Below are positions 54,199-63,790 of a stretch of 64,000 bases of DNA, piece after piece. The stretch comes from Actinotignum urinale DSM 15805 (GTDB lineage Bacteria > Actinomycetota > Actinomycetes > Actinomycetales > Actinomycetaceae). Every line of letters begins with the position of its first letter. Positions within the stretch are counted from its first letter, which is position 1. The DNA is taken from positions 1-64,000 of the forward strand of contig NZ_ATUY01000009.1 in the NCBI RefSeq assembly GCF_000420445.1. The letters run 5' to 3'. Both the position numbers and the translations under genes were made by a program. The notes under the pieces are model-generated. The model saw only the letters and a program-made list of their open reading frames with translations. It made no database searches and was not told the origin of the DNA.

Positions 54199-54416
54199 TG
54201 TCGATAATTAGTACTCGATTACTACCGTCGATTATTAGTGTCGAGGTACTGTGTGTCACTTTTGTTCCAAAAATACGACACAGTTACGCGAAAAATTCAA
54301 AAAAGAGTAAAATTACCAGTGTTTTTCTTTACTGAAAATGACCATTTGACTCAAGTCTTGAAGGTGTCGTTGCAAAACCCCTTTAATTCGACCAAGAACT
54401 AAGAAGGGATGGAAAA

Positions 54417-56015
54417 ATGGTCAACATTGGTACGACTCTAGTATCTCCGATTACCGCAGGTAGTTTTTCAGACTATTTTGAGAAAATTAATGCAGATATC
54501 TCATCAGTGCTTAACTGGGCCTATGATGCATCTATCGTGTGGGTTCTCATTGTGCTTCTTCTTGCCACGGGAATTTACTTCACAATCCGCTCCAGGTTTA
54601 TGCAGGTGCGTTTATTCGGGCATATGTTCAAAGTTATTACGGATTCCCGCAGTGGCGCGAAAGGCGGAATTAGTTCCTTCCAGGCCTTCGCCATTGGTTT
54701 GGCAGACCGTGTAGGAACAGGTTCCATTGCTGGTGTTGCTTTAGCCGTGGTGGCTGGTGGGCCTGGTGCCGTGTTCTGGATGTGGATTGTCGCCCTTGTT
54801 GGTATGGTGACGGCTTTTGTTGAAGCAACTCTTGCCCAGATTTTCAAAGTTCGTAACGGCGACGGAACCTTCCGCGGTGGCCCAGCTTTCTATATTCTTC
54901 GTGGTTTAAACTCCAGAAAATGGGGGGCGGTTTTCGCTATTCTTCTTATTTTTGCCTATGGTTTCAGCTTCGAAATGATTCAATCCAACTCCATTAGCCA
55001 GTTGGCAGAAGTTTCCTTTGGCGCCCCAACATGGGTTACAGCAGTTATTTTGACCATTATGACTCTTCCCTTGGTTCTTGGTGGAATGCGCAAGATTGCC
55101 GTCATGTCAGAATATTTGGCACCCATTATGGCGCTCGTTTACGTGGTAATGGGACTTCTTGTTATGGCGATTAATTTCCATAATATTCCTCACGTTTTCA
55201 GTGAAATTTTCACCGGAGCATTCGGCGGAGGAACATATGTTCCGCCTGCAGTTGCCGGTGCAACAGGCGCATTCATTGCAGCTCTCACCACGGGTATTAA
55301 GCGTGGTTTGTTCACAAATGAAGCTGGTATGGGTTCAGCTCCTAACGCGGCCGCAACCGCAACGGTTGATCACCCAGTGACTCAGGGTATGATTCAAGCG
55401 CTCGGCGTTTTCGTTGATACCATGTTGGTCTGCACATCAACAGCTTTCATTATCCTTATGTCTGGCCCGTTCTGGAATCCGAATCGCTCAGCAAAACAGG
55501 ATGGTACGGCGCTAACAAGTCTGTCCTTAGTGGAGACTCTTGGCAGTAGTCCCACAACACACACCATTGTTTCCGTTATTGTGTTGGTTTTGATGATTTG
55601 CTTCGGATATACGACGATTTTAGGTAACTTTACCTACGCGGAAACAAATTATCGTTACCTTGCCGGGTTGAAAAAGTCGGTGTTGCCTTTGAAACTCCTC
55701 GTTATTTTTTCAACCTTCCTTGGCGCAGTCCTTCCGCTTCCTTCCGTGTGGTCTATTGCGGATTGGGCAACAGCGCTCATGACAATCGTGAATCTCGGAG
55801 CTATTTTGCTCCTAGGCAAGTGGGCGTTCGGCGCCCTGCGTGATTATGAGGCGCAACGATCTAAGGGTGAAACACCAATATTCTGCTCGGTGAATAACCC
55901 GCATCTTCCGGGAGAGCTTCCTACCGACGTGTGGGATGTTCCCGGCGGACACCATGAATCGTGGAATGAAGAAAATGCCACGAACCAAACCGAAAAGTTT
56001 GACGCGGAAAAATAA
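54417..56015 (+). CDS. AGCS-family sodium:amino acid (alanine/glycine) symporter
   Basis: A 532-residue carrier with about 11 membrane segments. Family signatures are GGISSFQAFAIGLADRVGTGSIAGVALA near 79-106, GGPAFYILRGL, and the cation-site region RGLFTNEAGMGSAPNAAATA. It imports alanine or glycine with Na+ (or H+). AAGGGATGG precedes the ATG. It stands alone, with an ISL3 transposase remnant 31 bases downstream. The C-terminal 40 residues are hydrophilic. Confidence 0.92.
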   Translation: MVNIGTTLVSPITAGSFSDYFEKINADISSVLNWAYDASIVWVLIVLLLATGIYFTIRSRFMQVRLFGHMFKVITDSRSGAKGGISSFQAFAIGLADRVGTGSIAGVALAVVAGGPGAVFWMWIVALVGMVTAFVEATLAQIFKVRNGDGTFRGGPAFYILRGLNSRKWGAVFAILLIFAYGFSFEMIQSNSISQLAEVSFGAPTWVTAVILTIMTLPLVLGGMRKIAVMSEYLAPIMALVYVVMGLLVMAINFHNIPHVFSEIFTGAFGGGTYVPPAVAGATGAFIAALTTGIKRGLFTNEAGMGSAPNAAATATVDHPVTQGMIQALGVFVDTMLVCTSTAFIILMSGPFWNPNRSAKQDGTALTSLSLVETLGSSPTTHTIVSVIVLVLMICFGYTTILGNFTYAETNYRYLAGLKKSVLPLKLLVIFSTFLGAVLPLPSVWSIADWATALMTIVNLGAILLLGKWAFGALRDYEAQRSKGETPIFCSVNNPHLPGELPTDVWDVPGGHHESWNEENATNQTEKFDAEK

Positions 56016-56046
56016 AAAACCGTGCCGTAACATTACACTCGGGTGA

Positions 56047-56244
56047 ACACTCAAACGTAGACGAAGCGATGTGCTTGCCTACTTCACCCACCCCGGCTCT
56101 AGTAACGGATCAACCGAAGCGCTCAACGAGAGACTAGAGCACCTCAGAGGCATCGCCCTAGGATTCACCAATCTCGACAACTACATCACCCGAAGCCTGC
56201 TACACGCAGGAGGACTCACACAAACCCTACAAGCCAAAATGTGA
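56047..56244 (+). pseudogene. ISL3-family transposase C-terminal remnant
   Basis: Sixty-six codons read TLKRRRSDVLAYFTHPGSSN, then GSTEALNERLEHLRGIALGF, then TNLDNYITRSLLHAGG. This is the C-terminal end of ISL3 transposases, including the conserved catalytic glutamate (NG-TEA-N segment). A stop lies just upstream in frame; the rest of the element and the inverted repeats are not visible. It marks a past insertion between the symporter and ppdK. Confidence 0.85.
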
Positions 56245-56254
56245 AGAGTCGCAT

Positions 56255-56298
56255 AAGCGCGGGCTAATGCTCGGTTAAGTAAGCATTAGCCCGCGCTT
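56255..56298. terminator. 17-bp perfect hairpin between convergent genes
   Basis: Arms 56255-56271 and 56282-56298 pair perfectly around a 10-base loop, before the convergent ppdK. No T tract. Confidence 0.65.
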
Positions 56299-56346
56299 GC
56301 GCTCAGTAATGGCAAGCGCTGAACTAGGTCAGCGGTTATGCCAGCC

Positions 56347-58992
56347 CTACTTATCTTTCAGCGCAGCTTTTGCGGCGGCGAAACGTGCAATGGGGACGCG
56401 GAAAGGTGAGCAGGATACGTAGTTCAGCCCCGCCGAGTGGAAGAATTCAATGGACGCCGGGTCGCCGCCGTGTTCACCACATACGCCACACTTGAGGTGC
56501 GGAGTCGTGGAGCGCCCGCGCTCAACGCCCATACTCACCAGCTGACCAACGCCGTCGACATCAATCGACGCGAAGGGATTATGCGGCAAAATATCCTCGG
56601 CTTCGTAGGCGGCAAGGAAGCCATTTTCAGCGTCATCTCGACTAATACCCAACGTTGTTTGCGTCAAATCATTCGTGCCGAAGCTGAAGAAATCGGCGTG
56701 GTGGGCAATGCGGTCGGCAAGAAGAGCTGCGCGAGGAAGCTCAATCATGGTTCCGATTGTGTAGTCCAAACGCTTACCTGCACGCTCAAATTCTTCTTCA
56801 ACAGTGGATTTCACAATTTCACGCTGCTGTAAGATTTCTTCTTCTAGGCTCACTAGCGGAATCATAATCTCGACGCCAACGGTTTGCCCAACGCGTTCCA
56901 AAACGGCAAGCGCTGCGCGAATAATTGCGCGTGTCTGCATCGCCGGAATTTCGGGGTGAAGCATGGCGAGGCGGCAACCACGAGTCCCCAACATCGGGTT
57001 TTGTTCGTGAAGTTTCTTCACCTGGGCGAGAGTTGCACGTGCTTCTTTCAGTGCGTCCTCGCTACCACCAGTCAGTTCAAGTTCCTGCACCTTTAATGCC
57101 TGGTCCACATAATTCGGGAGGAATTCGTGAAGTGGCGGATCGAGGAGTCGAACCGTCACCGGCAAGCCCTTCATCGCCGTGAAAATTGCTTCAAAATCGG
57201 CCTGTTGCATAGGCAGAATCTTCGCCAACGCAGCTTCGCGTTCTTCCGAAGTCTCCGCCAAAATCATTTCTCGCACGGCCGGCAAGCGATCCGCAGCCAT
57301 AAACATGTGCTCGGTACGGCACAAGCCAATACCTTCAGCCCCGAGTTTCCGCGCATTCTCGGCATCCGGCCCATTATCGGCGTTAGCACGAACACCGAGC
57401 GCTCGCACCTCATCGGCCCACTGAACAACATGCTCAAAATCTTCGTTAATCTGTGGCGGAATGAGTTTAAGTGCCTCTCCAAAGACTTCTCCCGTCGAAC
57501 CATTGAGAGTAATAAGGTCGCCCTCAACAAATGTTCGATCCCCAATGGTGAGAGTTTTCCCTTGCGTATCTAGTTTGATCGCGGTTGCCCCCGATACGCA
57601 GGGTTTTCCGAATCCGCGTGCAACAACGGCGGCGTGGCTCGTCATACCGCCGTGGGCCGTGAGCACGCCTTGAGCCGCAAGAACGCCGTGAATATCGTCG
57701 GGTGTTGTTTCGTATCGAACCAACACAACATTTTTCCCTTCGGCACCCGCAGCCGCCGCGGTATCGGCGTCGAAAACAAGCGAGCCGACGGCCGCGCCGG
57801 GGGATGCAGGCAAACCTTTCGTTATAGGTTCGACGGTGTTGGATGGATCGACGCCAGGGTGCAGGAGCTGATCTAGCTGTGCCGGTTCAATCCTCTCAAG
57901 GGCTTCTTCTTTTGTAATAAGGCCTTCTTCAACCATGTCGGCCGCGATTTTCAGCGCTGCTGGCGCGGTTCGCTTCCCGTTACGTGTTTGGAGCATAAAG
58001 AGTTTGCCGTTTTCAATCGTGAATTCCAAGTCCTGCATGTCGCGATAATGTGTTTCCAGGTGTTGCATGGTTTCCAGGAGTTCGCGGTAGGCTTCAGGCA
58101 AAATTGCTTCCAGATCTGGCAGGCGTTGCGGGGTTCGTATTCCTGCAACAACGTCCTCACCTTGAGCGTTAATAAGGAATTCGCCGAAGAGCCCTTTTTC
58201 GCCCGTGGAGGGGTTACGAGTGAAGCACACACCTGTTGCGGATGTATCTCCGTGGTTGCCAAAAACCATTTGCATAATATTGACGGCTGTTCCGAGGTCG
58301 CGCGAAATACCGTTGACTTTCCTGTAAATATCTGCACGTGGGTTGTTCCAACTGCGGAAAACCGCGCTAATTGCGTGAGAAAGTTGTTCGCGCGGATCCA
58401 GCGTCCACACGTTCCCTAGATAATCTTTAGATATTTTTTTGAATTGTACGACGAGTTCTTTCAAATCCTCAGCGGTAAGGTCCGTATCTAGGGTAACGCC
58501 ACGTGCTTTTTTCATTTCTTTGATGGCGTCTTCATACATGTGTGCGGGTACCCCTTCAACAACGTCCCCATACATTTGGATAAAACGACGGTAGCAGTCA
58601 TAGGCGAAGCGTTCGTTTCCGGATTCTTCAGCGATAGTGCGCACGGTGTCGTCGGTTATCCCAAGGTTGAGGATTGTGTCCATCATTCCCGGCATAGATA
58701 CGACGGCACCGGAACGTATCGATACAAGTAGTGGGGAATCGGAGCTGCCGAGTTTATGGCCGGTGCGTTCTTCGAGCCTGGCAAGTGCTGCATCAACTTG
58801 TTCATTCAGTTTTTCTGGCCATTTGCCGTCGTTATTCATGGCTTCGACGCAGGCTTGTGTTGTGACGGTGAATCCGTCTGGTACGGGGAAACCTAAACGC
58901 ATCATTTCTGCTAGATTTGCGCCTTTACCGCCAAGGATACTGCGCATGGAGGCGTTGCCTTCGGAAAAATCGTATATATATGTGTTGGCCAC
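56347..58992 (-). CDS. ppdK: Pyruvate, phosphate dikinase
   Basis: Interconverts pyruvate, ATP and phosphate with PEP, AMP and pyrophosphate. The 881 residues match the family. The N-terminal ATP-grasp domain starts YIYDFSEGNASMRSILGGKG. The swivelling phosphohistidine domain has GGMTSHAAVVARGFGKPCVS near 453-472. The C-terminal TIM barrel has GIGLCRTEHMF and the PEP-site CGVCGEHGGDPASI with the catalytic cysteine near 833. GTG 58992 follows AAAGGAG. No regulatory kinase/phosphatase gene is adjacent. A 16-bp inverted repeat lies about 50 bases upstream, in the leader. Confidence 0.95.
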   Translation of the reverse strand: MANTYIYDFSEGNASMRSILGGKGANLAEMMRLGFPVPDGFTVTTQACVEAMNNDGKWPEKLNEQVDAALARLEERTGHKLGSSDSPLLVSIRSGAVVSMPGMMDTILNLGITDDTVRTIAEESGNERFAYDCYRRFIQMYGDVVEGVPAHMYEDAIKEMKKARGVTLDTDLTAEDLKELVVQFKKISKDYLGNVWTLDPREQLSHAISAVFRSWNNPRADIYRKVNGISRDLGTAVNIMQMVFGNHGDTSATGVCFTRNPSTGEKGLFGEFLINAQGEDVVAGIRTPQRLPDLEAILPEAYRELLETMQHLETHYRDMQDLEFTIENGKLFMLQTRNGKRTAPAALKIAADMVEEGLITKEEALERIEPAQLDQLLHPGVDPSNTVEPITKGLPASPGAAVGSLVFDADTAAAAGAEGKNVVLVRYETTPDDIHGVLAAQGVLTAHGGMTSHAAVVARGFGKPCVSGATAIKLDTQGKTLTIGDRTFVEGDLITLNGSTGEVFGEALKLIPPQINEDFEHVVQWADEVRALGVRANADNGPDAENARKLGAEGIGLCRTEHMFMAADRLPAVREMILAETSEEREAALAKILPMQQADFEAIFTAMKGLPVTVRLLDPPLHEFLPNYVDQALKVQELELTGGSEDALKEARATLAQVKKLHEQNPMLGTRGCRLAMLHPEIPAMQTRAIIRAALAVLERVGQTVGVEIMIPLVSLEEEILQQREIVKSTVEEEFERAGKRLDYTIGTMIELPRAALLADRIAHHADFFSFGTNDLTQTTLGISRDDAENGFLAAYEAEDILPHNPFASIDVDGVGQLVSMGVERGRSTTPHLKCGVCGEHGGDPASIEFFHSAGLNYVSCSPFRVPIARFAAAKAALKDK

Positions 58993-59040
58993 CGTTTACT
59001 CTCCTTTGAATAGTGGTGTGCGCTGGGAGGTGCGCACGTC

Positions 59041-59084
59041 TAGTTAACCGGGCTGAGCAGTACGTTGGTCAGCCCGGTTAACTA
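59041..59084. promoter_or_regulatory. 16-bp inverted repeat upstream of ppdK
   Basis: 59041-59056 and 59069-59084 are perfectly complementary, 12-base loop. It looks like the terminator hairpins elsewhere in the window, but no gene ends here; it would lie in the ppdK leader. Possible attenuator, or a terminator left by a deleted gene. Confidence 0.5.
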
Positions 59085-59389
59085 CAGCACATGAATGTGT
59101 CGTATGTTATATGAAGATTAGTCTACTGCGTTTGCCTCTCGCACGTGAGCCCCGCGGAGCGTTTTTCCCAAATGTGTAAAAACCAGTCGTTATAAGTGTT
59201 GATGTTTGAGAGTTTTGCGCGGGAGCGATGGTTGTTAATATTGCCGGACGTATTGAATTACCCACTGCTGTTTTTCTCTGAATTGTTGAGTTGCCAAGCT
59301 ATTTCCCCTTGTCGCTGTCATAAAAAATGTGATGTTAGTCAATAAATACTGACTAAGAAGAGTGAAAACCGAGGGAAGGTTTGCACGTC

Positions 59390-59412
59390 TTTTGTTTAGA
59401 AGCTAAACAAAA
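59390..59412. promoter_or_regulatory. Perfect palindrome, candidate XylR (ROK) operator
   Basis: TTTTGTTTAG and CTAAACAAAA are perfect inverted 10-mers with a three-base AAG spacer. The TTTGTTTAG-type half-site and geometry resemble operators of ROK repressors such as XylR. The site lies about 180 bases upstream of xylA. No repressor gene is in the window. Confidence 0.65.
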
Positions 59413-59588
59413 CTGCCGAATGCCGCGACTTTAAGGGTCGTCGCACGTAGATTTTCTACGCACAACGCTCGGCTCAAGGGTTGTTTGCCATTCTTGACAC
59501 CCGTATATTTACATGTTAGTTTTTCTATTGAACAAAGTCGGGCAGTTACCCAACATCATTCACACGCAACGCAAAGGAGCGAAAAATC

Positions 59589-60755
59589 ATGCGCAAACCC
59601 ACCAAAGAAGATCGTTTTTCCTTTGGTATCTGGACAGCCGGCTGGACCGGAACAGATCCCTTCGGCACAGACACCCGCACATCCCTAGAACCCTGGGATT
59701 ATGCCGAAAAATTCGCTGAGCTCGGAGCCTGGGGGATTACCTTCCACGACAACGACGTATTCCCCTTCAACGCAACACCAGCAGAACAAGATCGTCGAGT
59801 AGGCAAACTCGTTGAGGTCTGCAAAGCAAACGACCTCGTTATCGAAATGGTCACCACCAACACCTTCTCCCACCCGATTTTCAAAGATGGTGGACTCACC
59901 AACAACGATCGCAGCATCCGTCGCTTCGGATTGAAGAAAATCCTCAACGCCGTCGATATTGCCGCCGAAGTCGGCGCCACAACCTTCGTTATGTGGGGTG
60001 GGCGTGAAGGCGCAGAATACGATTCCTCCAAGGATCTCAGCGCCGCATTCGACCGCTACAAGGAAGGCCTCGACACCGTCGCCGGATATATTAAGGAAAA
60101 AGGCTACAACCTCAAGATCGGTTTGGAGCCCAAGCCCAACGAACCCCGCGGCGACATTTTCCTCCCCACCGTCGGCCACGCCCTCGGACTCATCGCCCAG
60201 CTTGAACACGGCGACATCGTCGGCCTCAACCCAGAAACCGGCCACGAACAAATGGCGAACCTCAACTACACCCACGGCATCGCCCAGGCGCTCAACCACG
60301 GCAAACTCTTCCATATCGACTTGAACGGCCAGTCCGGCATCAAGTACGACCAGGACAAAGCCTTTGGACACGGCGATCTCGCCTCCGCATTCTTCACCGT
60401 CGACCTTCTTGTCAACGGCTTCCCCGGAGGCGGAAACCGCTACGAAGGCCCAATCCACTTCGACTACAAGCCCTCACGTACAGAAGGCATGCAGGGCGTA
60501 TGGGATTCTGCAGCCGCGAATATGGAAATGTACCTCATGCTCGCCGAGAAAGCAAAGGCATTCCGTGCAGATCCTCGCACCCAGGAACTCATGGAAGAAG
60601 CTTCAATTCTCGAACTCGCCGTGCCAACCATGGCGCCCGGCGAAACAATTGAGGACCTGCGCAAGGAAGCTGATATCGATCCCGAAGAAGTCGCAAAGCG
60701 CGAATACCGCTTCGTTGAACTGTATCAGCACGCCATGCGCCACCTGATTGGTTAA
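59589..60755 (+). CDS. xylA: Xylose isomerase
   Basis: Isomerises D-xylose to D-xylulose. At 388 residues it is the short class I (Streptomyces/Arthrobacter) type. [11 protein letters not shown] carries the catalytic histidine (H53) and aspartate (D56). [13 protein letters not shown] holds the metal glutamate and lysine; [19 protein letters not shown] and the central [12 protein letters not shown] are conserved. GCAAAGGAG precedes the ATG. There is no xylB next to it; a hairpin ends the transcript before xylF. Confidence 0.95.
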   Translation: MRKPTKEDRFSFGIWTAGWTGTDPFGTDTRTSLEPWDYAEKFAELGAWGITFHDNDVFPFNATPAEQDRRVGKLVEVCKANDLVIEMVTTNTFSHPIFKDGGLTNNDRSIRRFGLKKILNAVDIAAEVGATTFVMWGGREGAEYDSSKDLSAAFDRYKEGLDTVAGYIKEKGYNLKIGLEPKPNEPRGDIFLPTVGHALGLIAQLEHGDIVGLNPETGHEQMANLNYTHGIAQALNHGKLFHIDLNGQSGIKYDQDKAFGHGDLASAFFTVDLLVNGFPGGGNRYEGPIHFDYKPSRTEGMQGVWDSAAANMEMYLMLAEKAKAFRADPRTQELMEEASILELAVPTMAPGETIEDLRKEADIDPEEVAKREYRFVELYQHAMRHLIG

Positions 60756-60917
60756 TTCTTCATCTATATATGTACGACGGCGTTGCGAACGTAGTCCACT
60801 ACCTCTGCTGAAGAAACGTCTCTACTATGTTGTGTTTCCCTTCCATGTTTCCACAATCTAGCTAGACATTCAGCATCAGCCACACAGGACGTCGCATCGT
60901 CGTCGTACAACTACCAG

Positions 60918-60960
60918 GTGTGGCACGTTAAACGTTACCTGCGCGTCACACGTGCCACAC
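60918..60960 (+). terminator. Hairpin after xylA
   Basis: A perfect 11-bp repeat (60918-60928 with 60950-60960) with a 21-base loop, in the spacer between xylA and xylF. Could end xylA transcription or act in xylF control. Confidence 0.5.
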
Positions 60961-61043
60961 AATAAAACGATTCTCTCAGGGACCTTTCGAGGCTCCCTTA
61001 GAAAAGTGCGTCAAAAAACGTCAAGGTGTTCATACAACGAAGC

Positions 61044-61055
61044 GTGAGCGCTAAC
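61044..61055. promoter_or_regulatory. LacI-type operator-like site before xylF
   Basis: GTGAGC-GCTAAC is an inverted repeat with one mismatch around the central CG, the layout typical of LacI/GalR-family operators. It lies 35 bases upstream of the xylF start. Confidence 0.5.
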
Positions 61056-61089
61056 AAATTTTCATTTTTAACAGAGCAAGGAGGCTCCT

Positions 61090-62214
61090 GTGAAAAAATC
61101 TCTCCGTTTAACATTCGCCCTACTCCTCAGCCTGTTACTCGTCGTCGCAACAGTAACGGGTTGCTCCTCTGTCCGCGCACGCGATAGGGCAGGAGGAGGC
61201 GGAAAAGGCAGTGGAAAAGTCGGTATTTCTATGCCGTCGAAATCCTTGGAACGCTGGGCACGCGACGGCGACTACCTCAGAAAAGTTCTCAAAGAGAAAG
61301 GCTACACCACCTCCATGCAGTATGCAGACAACAAGGTGGAACAGCAAATCTCCCAGATTCAAAACATGATCAATGAAGGGCCGGAAGTCATTATTGTGGC
61401 ATCCATTGACGGTTCCGCACTCGGCCCGGTACTCAGCCAGGCAAAACAAGCGGGCATCAAAGTTATTGCCTATGACCGTTTGATTCGCGATACCGATGCG
61501 ATCAGCTACTATGTGACCTTCGATAACTACAAGGTTGGGCAGGCACAGGGCCAATATATTGAAAAGGCTCTTGGCCTCAAGGAAGGAAAAGGCCCGTTCA
61601 ACTTCGAGCCGTTCTCCGGTTCCCCGGACGATAATAACGCGCGCTACTTCTTCGAAGGCGCATGGGACGTGCTCAAACCCTATATCGATAAGGGGCAGTT
61701 GAAAGTTCCGTCGAACAAGATGCCGAAGTCTGTTAACGGCTGGCAGTCCATTGGTATTCAGGCATGGATGGGGCCGGCCGCCCAGTCCGAAATGGAAACA
61801 CGCCTCAACTCCTTCTATCGCGGAGGCACAAAGGTGAATGCGATTCTCGCTCCGAATGACGCTCTGGCGCTCGGCATTACGCAAGCCTTGAAAGCCGATG
61901 GCTACACGCAAAATGATTGGCCGGTACTCACCGGGCAGGATGCAGATCAGGCAAATGTTACGAATATTATGCAGAGCTTCCAGTCCATGACCGTCTGGAA
62001 AGACACCCGCAAACTCGCCGACCAAGCCGCGAAAATGACAGACCAAATCATTAAGAAGCAAAAAGTGGAAGTTAATGACGAAAAAAGCTACAACAACGGT
62101 GTTTTCGTCGTACCAACATTCCTTCTTGAACCGGTTGTTATTACGAAAGACAACGCCAAAGAAAAGCTCGTTGACTCCGGCTACTATTCCGCTGGCGATA
62201 TCGGAATCAAATAA
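61090..62214 (+). CDS. xylF: D-xylose ABC transporter substrate-binding lipoprotein
   Basis: Extracellular sugar-binding protein. The 374 residues begin with a lipoprotein signal peptide; the lipid-anchored cysteine is C25 in TVTGCSS. The periplasmic-binding fold (type I, ribose/xylose group) has VGISMPSKSLERWARDGDYL, VIIVASIDGSALGPVLSQAK, and VNAILAPNDALALGITQALK. GTG 61090 follows AAGGAGG. It is first in the xylFGH operon. Xylose is inferred from the link with xylA and the similarity to XylF. Confidence 0.92.
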   Translation: MKKSLRLTFALLLSLLLVVATVTGCSSVRARDRAGGGGKGSGKVGISMPSKSLERWARDGDYLRKVLKEKGYTTSMQYADNKVEQQISQIQNMINEGPEVIIVASIDGSALGPVLSQAKQAGIKVIAYDRLIRDTDAISYYVTFDNYKVGQAQGQYIEKALGLKEGKGPFNFEPFSGSPDDNNARYFFEGAWDVLKPYIDKGQLKVPSNKMPKSVNGWQSIGIQAWMGPAAQSEMETRLNSFYRGGTKVNAILAPNDALALGITQALKADGYTQNDWPVLTGQDADQANVTNIMQSFQSMTVWKDTRKLADQAAKMTDQIIKKQKVEVNDEKSYNNGVFVVPTFLLEPVVITKDNAKEKLVDSGYYSAGDIGIK

Positions 62215-62239
62215 TCCTAGGGATAGTTAGGAGGACAAT

Positions 62240-63790
62240 GTGAACGATACAAACCTGCTTCACATGAAGCATATTGTCAAAGAGTTTACCGGCGTGCGCG
62301 CCCTGGATGACGTGAATCTCCAGATCGCCAAGGGAGAAGTTCACGCCATTTGTGGCGAAAACGGTGCCGGAAAATCAACGCTAATGAAAGTGCTCTCAGG
62401 TGTGTGGCCAAGTGGAACATACGAGGGTGAGATTATTTTCGAAGGCAAAAAATGCGAATTCAAGAATATTAAAGATTCTGAAAAGGTTGGGATCGTTATT
62501 ATTCATCAGGAATTAGCGCTCTCGCCCTTCCTGTCCGTGGCGGAAAATATTTTCCTTGGATCGGAAATTGCGAAGGGTGGCGTGATTGACTGGCATGAAA
62601 CACATCGCAGGACGCGTGAGCTTCTGGACGAAGTGGGGCTGGACGTGGATCCACGAACCATTGTTTCTGACCTCGGTGTGGGCAAACAGCAACTTGTGGA
62701 AATCGCCAAGGCGCTCTCCAAAGACGTGAAACTGCTTATTCTCGACGAACCCACGGCCGCCTTGAACGACGACGATTCCGCGCACCTTCTCGATCTGATG
62801 CGTAGGCTTCAAGCGCGAGGCGTATCCCAGGTCATTATTTCGCACAAGCTCAACGAAATCTCGGATATTTCTGACCGCGTGACGATTATTCGCGACGGGC
62901 ACACAATCGGGACATGGAATATGAAGGGCGAGGACGCGATCAGCCAGCAGGATATTATCCGGCACATGGTTGGCCGAGAACTCTCCAATCTTTTCCCGGA
63001 ACACGTTCCGAATAAGGGTGGCGAGGTTCTTCTTGAGGTGAAGGATTGGACGGTTCACCATCCAATCGATAAGGAACGCCAGGTTGTTAAGCAGGCAAAT
63101 CTCACGGTTCGCAAGGGTGAAATTGTGGGAATTGCGGGGCTGATGGGTGCCGGGCGAACCGAGCTTGCAATGAGCATGTTTGGCCACAGTTACGGGGTCA
63201 ATATTAGTGGCTCGGTGTATATGCACGGCAAGAAAAAAGACACGTCCACCGTCCGCAAAGCGGTGAAGGCTGGCCTCGCCTACGTTCCCGAGGATCGCAA
63301 AGGCGTGGGGCTCAATCTTATTCAAGACGTCCAAACGAACACGACAGCAGCCGGGCTAGCACGCCTCGTCCGCGCTGGCGTCGTCAATGAACACGAAGAA
63401 GTGAAAGTGGTTAACACGTACCGCAAGGATCTTCGTATCAAAACCCGCGATAACAAAACGATCGTGGGAACACTCTCAGGTGGAAATCAACAAAAGGTTG
63501 TGTTGGCGAAGTGGATGTACACCGAACCCGAACTTCTCATACTTGATGAACCCACACGTGGCATTGATGTTGGTGCAAAATACGAAATTTACCAGATCAT
63601 CAATAGCCTGGCAGATTCCGGTAAAGGCGTGCTCGTCATTTCCTCAGAGCTCCCCGAAATTCTCGGTATTTGCGACCGTATCTACACCTTAAATGAAGGA
63701 CGAATGACCGGCTGTTTCGACCGCGCGGACGCAACACAGGAAAGCCTTATGGAATACATGGCCGGCGATGCTAAGAAGGAAGTGGCATGA
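62240..63790 (+). CDS. xylG: Sugar ABC transporter ATP-binding protein (two ATPase domains)
   Basis: A 516-residue protein with two fused nucleotide-binding domains, as in RbsA/XylG. The first has Walker A GENGAGKST near 37-45 and LLILDEPTAALNDDD. The second has the degenerate loop GLMGAGRTEL near 298-307, LSGGNQQKVVLAKWM and LLILDEPTRGIDVG. AGGAGG precedes GTG 62240. The stop overlaps the xylH start. Confidence 0.93.
   Translation: MNDTNLLHMKHIVKEFTGVRALDDVNLQIAKGEVHAICGENGAGKSTLMKVLSGVWPSGTYEGEIIFEGKKCEFKNIKDSEKVGIVIIHQELALSPFLSVAENIFLGSEIAKGGVIDWHETHRRTRELLDEVGLDVDPRTIVSDLGVGKQQLVEIAKALSKDVKLLILDEPTAALNDDDSAHLLDLMRRLQARGVSQVIISHKLNEISDISDRVTIIRDGHTIGTWNMKGEDAISQQDIIRHMVGRELSNLFPEHVPNKGGEVLLEVKDWTVHHPIDKERQVVKQANLTVRKGEIVGIAGLMGAGRTELAMSMFGHSYGVNISGSVYMHGKKKDTSTVRKAVKAGLAYVPEDRKGVGLNLIQDVQTNTTAAGLARLVRAGVVNEHEEVKVVNTYRKDLRIKTRDNKTIVGTLSGGNQQKVVLAKWMYTEPELLILDEPTRGIDVGAKYEIYQIINSLADSGKGVLVISSELPEILGICDRIYTLNEGRMTGCFDRADATQESLMEYMAGDAKKEVA

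Larger units (their letters stand above)
58993..59588. other. Divergent control region of ppdK and xylA
   Basis: No gene. It contains the 16-bp inverted repeat at 59041-59084 and the xyl operator at 59390-59412. A TTGACA at 59494-59499 has a weak TAGTTT 17 bases later, and a weaker TTGCAC/TAAACA pair (59381-59409) would be covered by the operator. The rest shows nothing recognisable. Confidence 0.6.

Noticed and set aside
56016-56346. Complete ISL3 insertion sequence
   Set aside because: Only about 66 C-terminal codons of the transposase are present, with no inverted repeats or target duplication.
59685-60458. 257-codon antisense ORF inside xylA
   Set aside because: It is the complement of strongly biased xylA codons (Val/Glu/Gly-rich); no ribosome binding site, and xylA is a certain gene.
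61135-62061. 308-codon antisense ORF inside xylF
   Set aside because: Shadow frame of a clear gene, with no recognisable domain.
62513-63334. 273-codon antisense ORF inside xylG
   Set aside because: Complement of the ATPase gene; no independent start signal or family.
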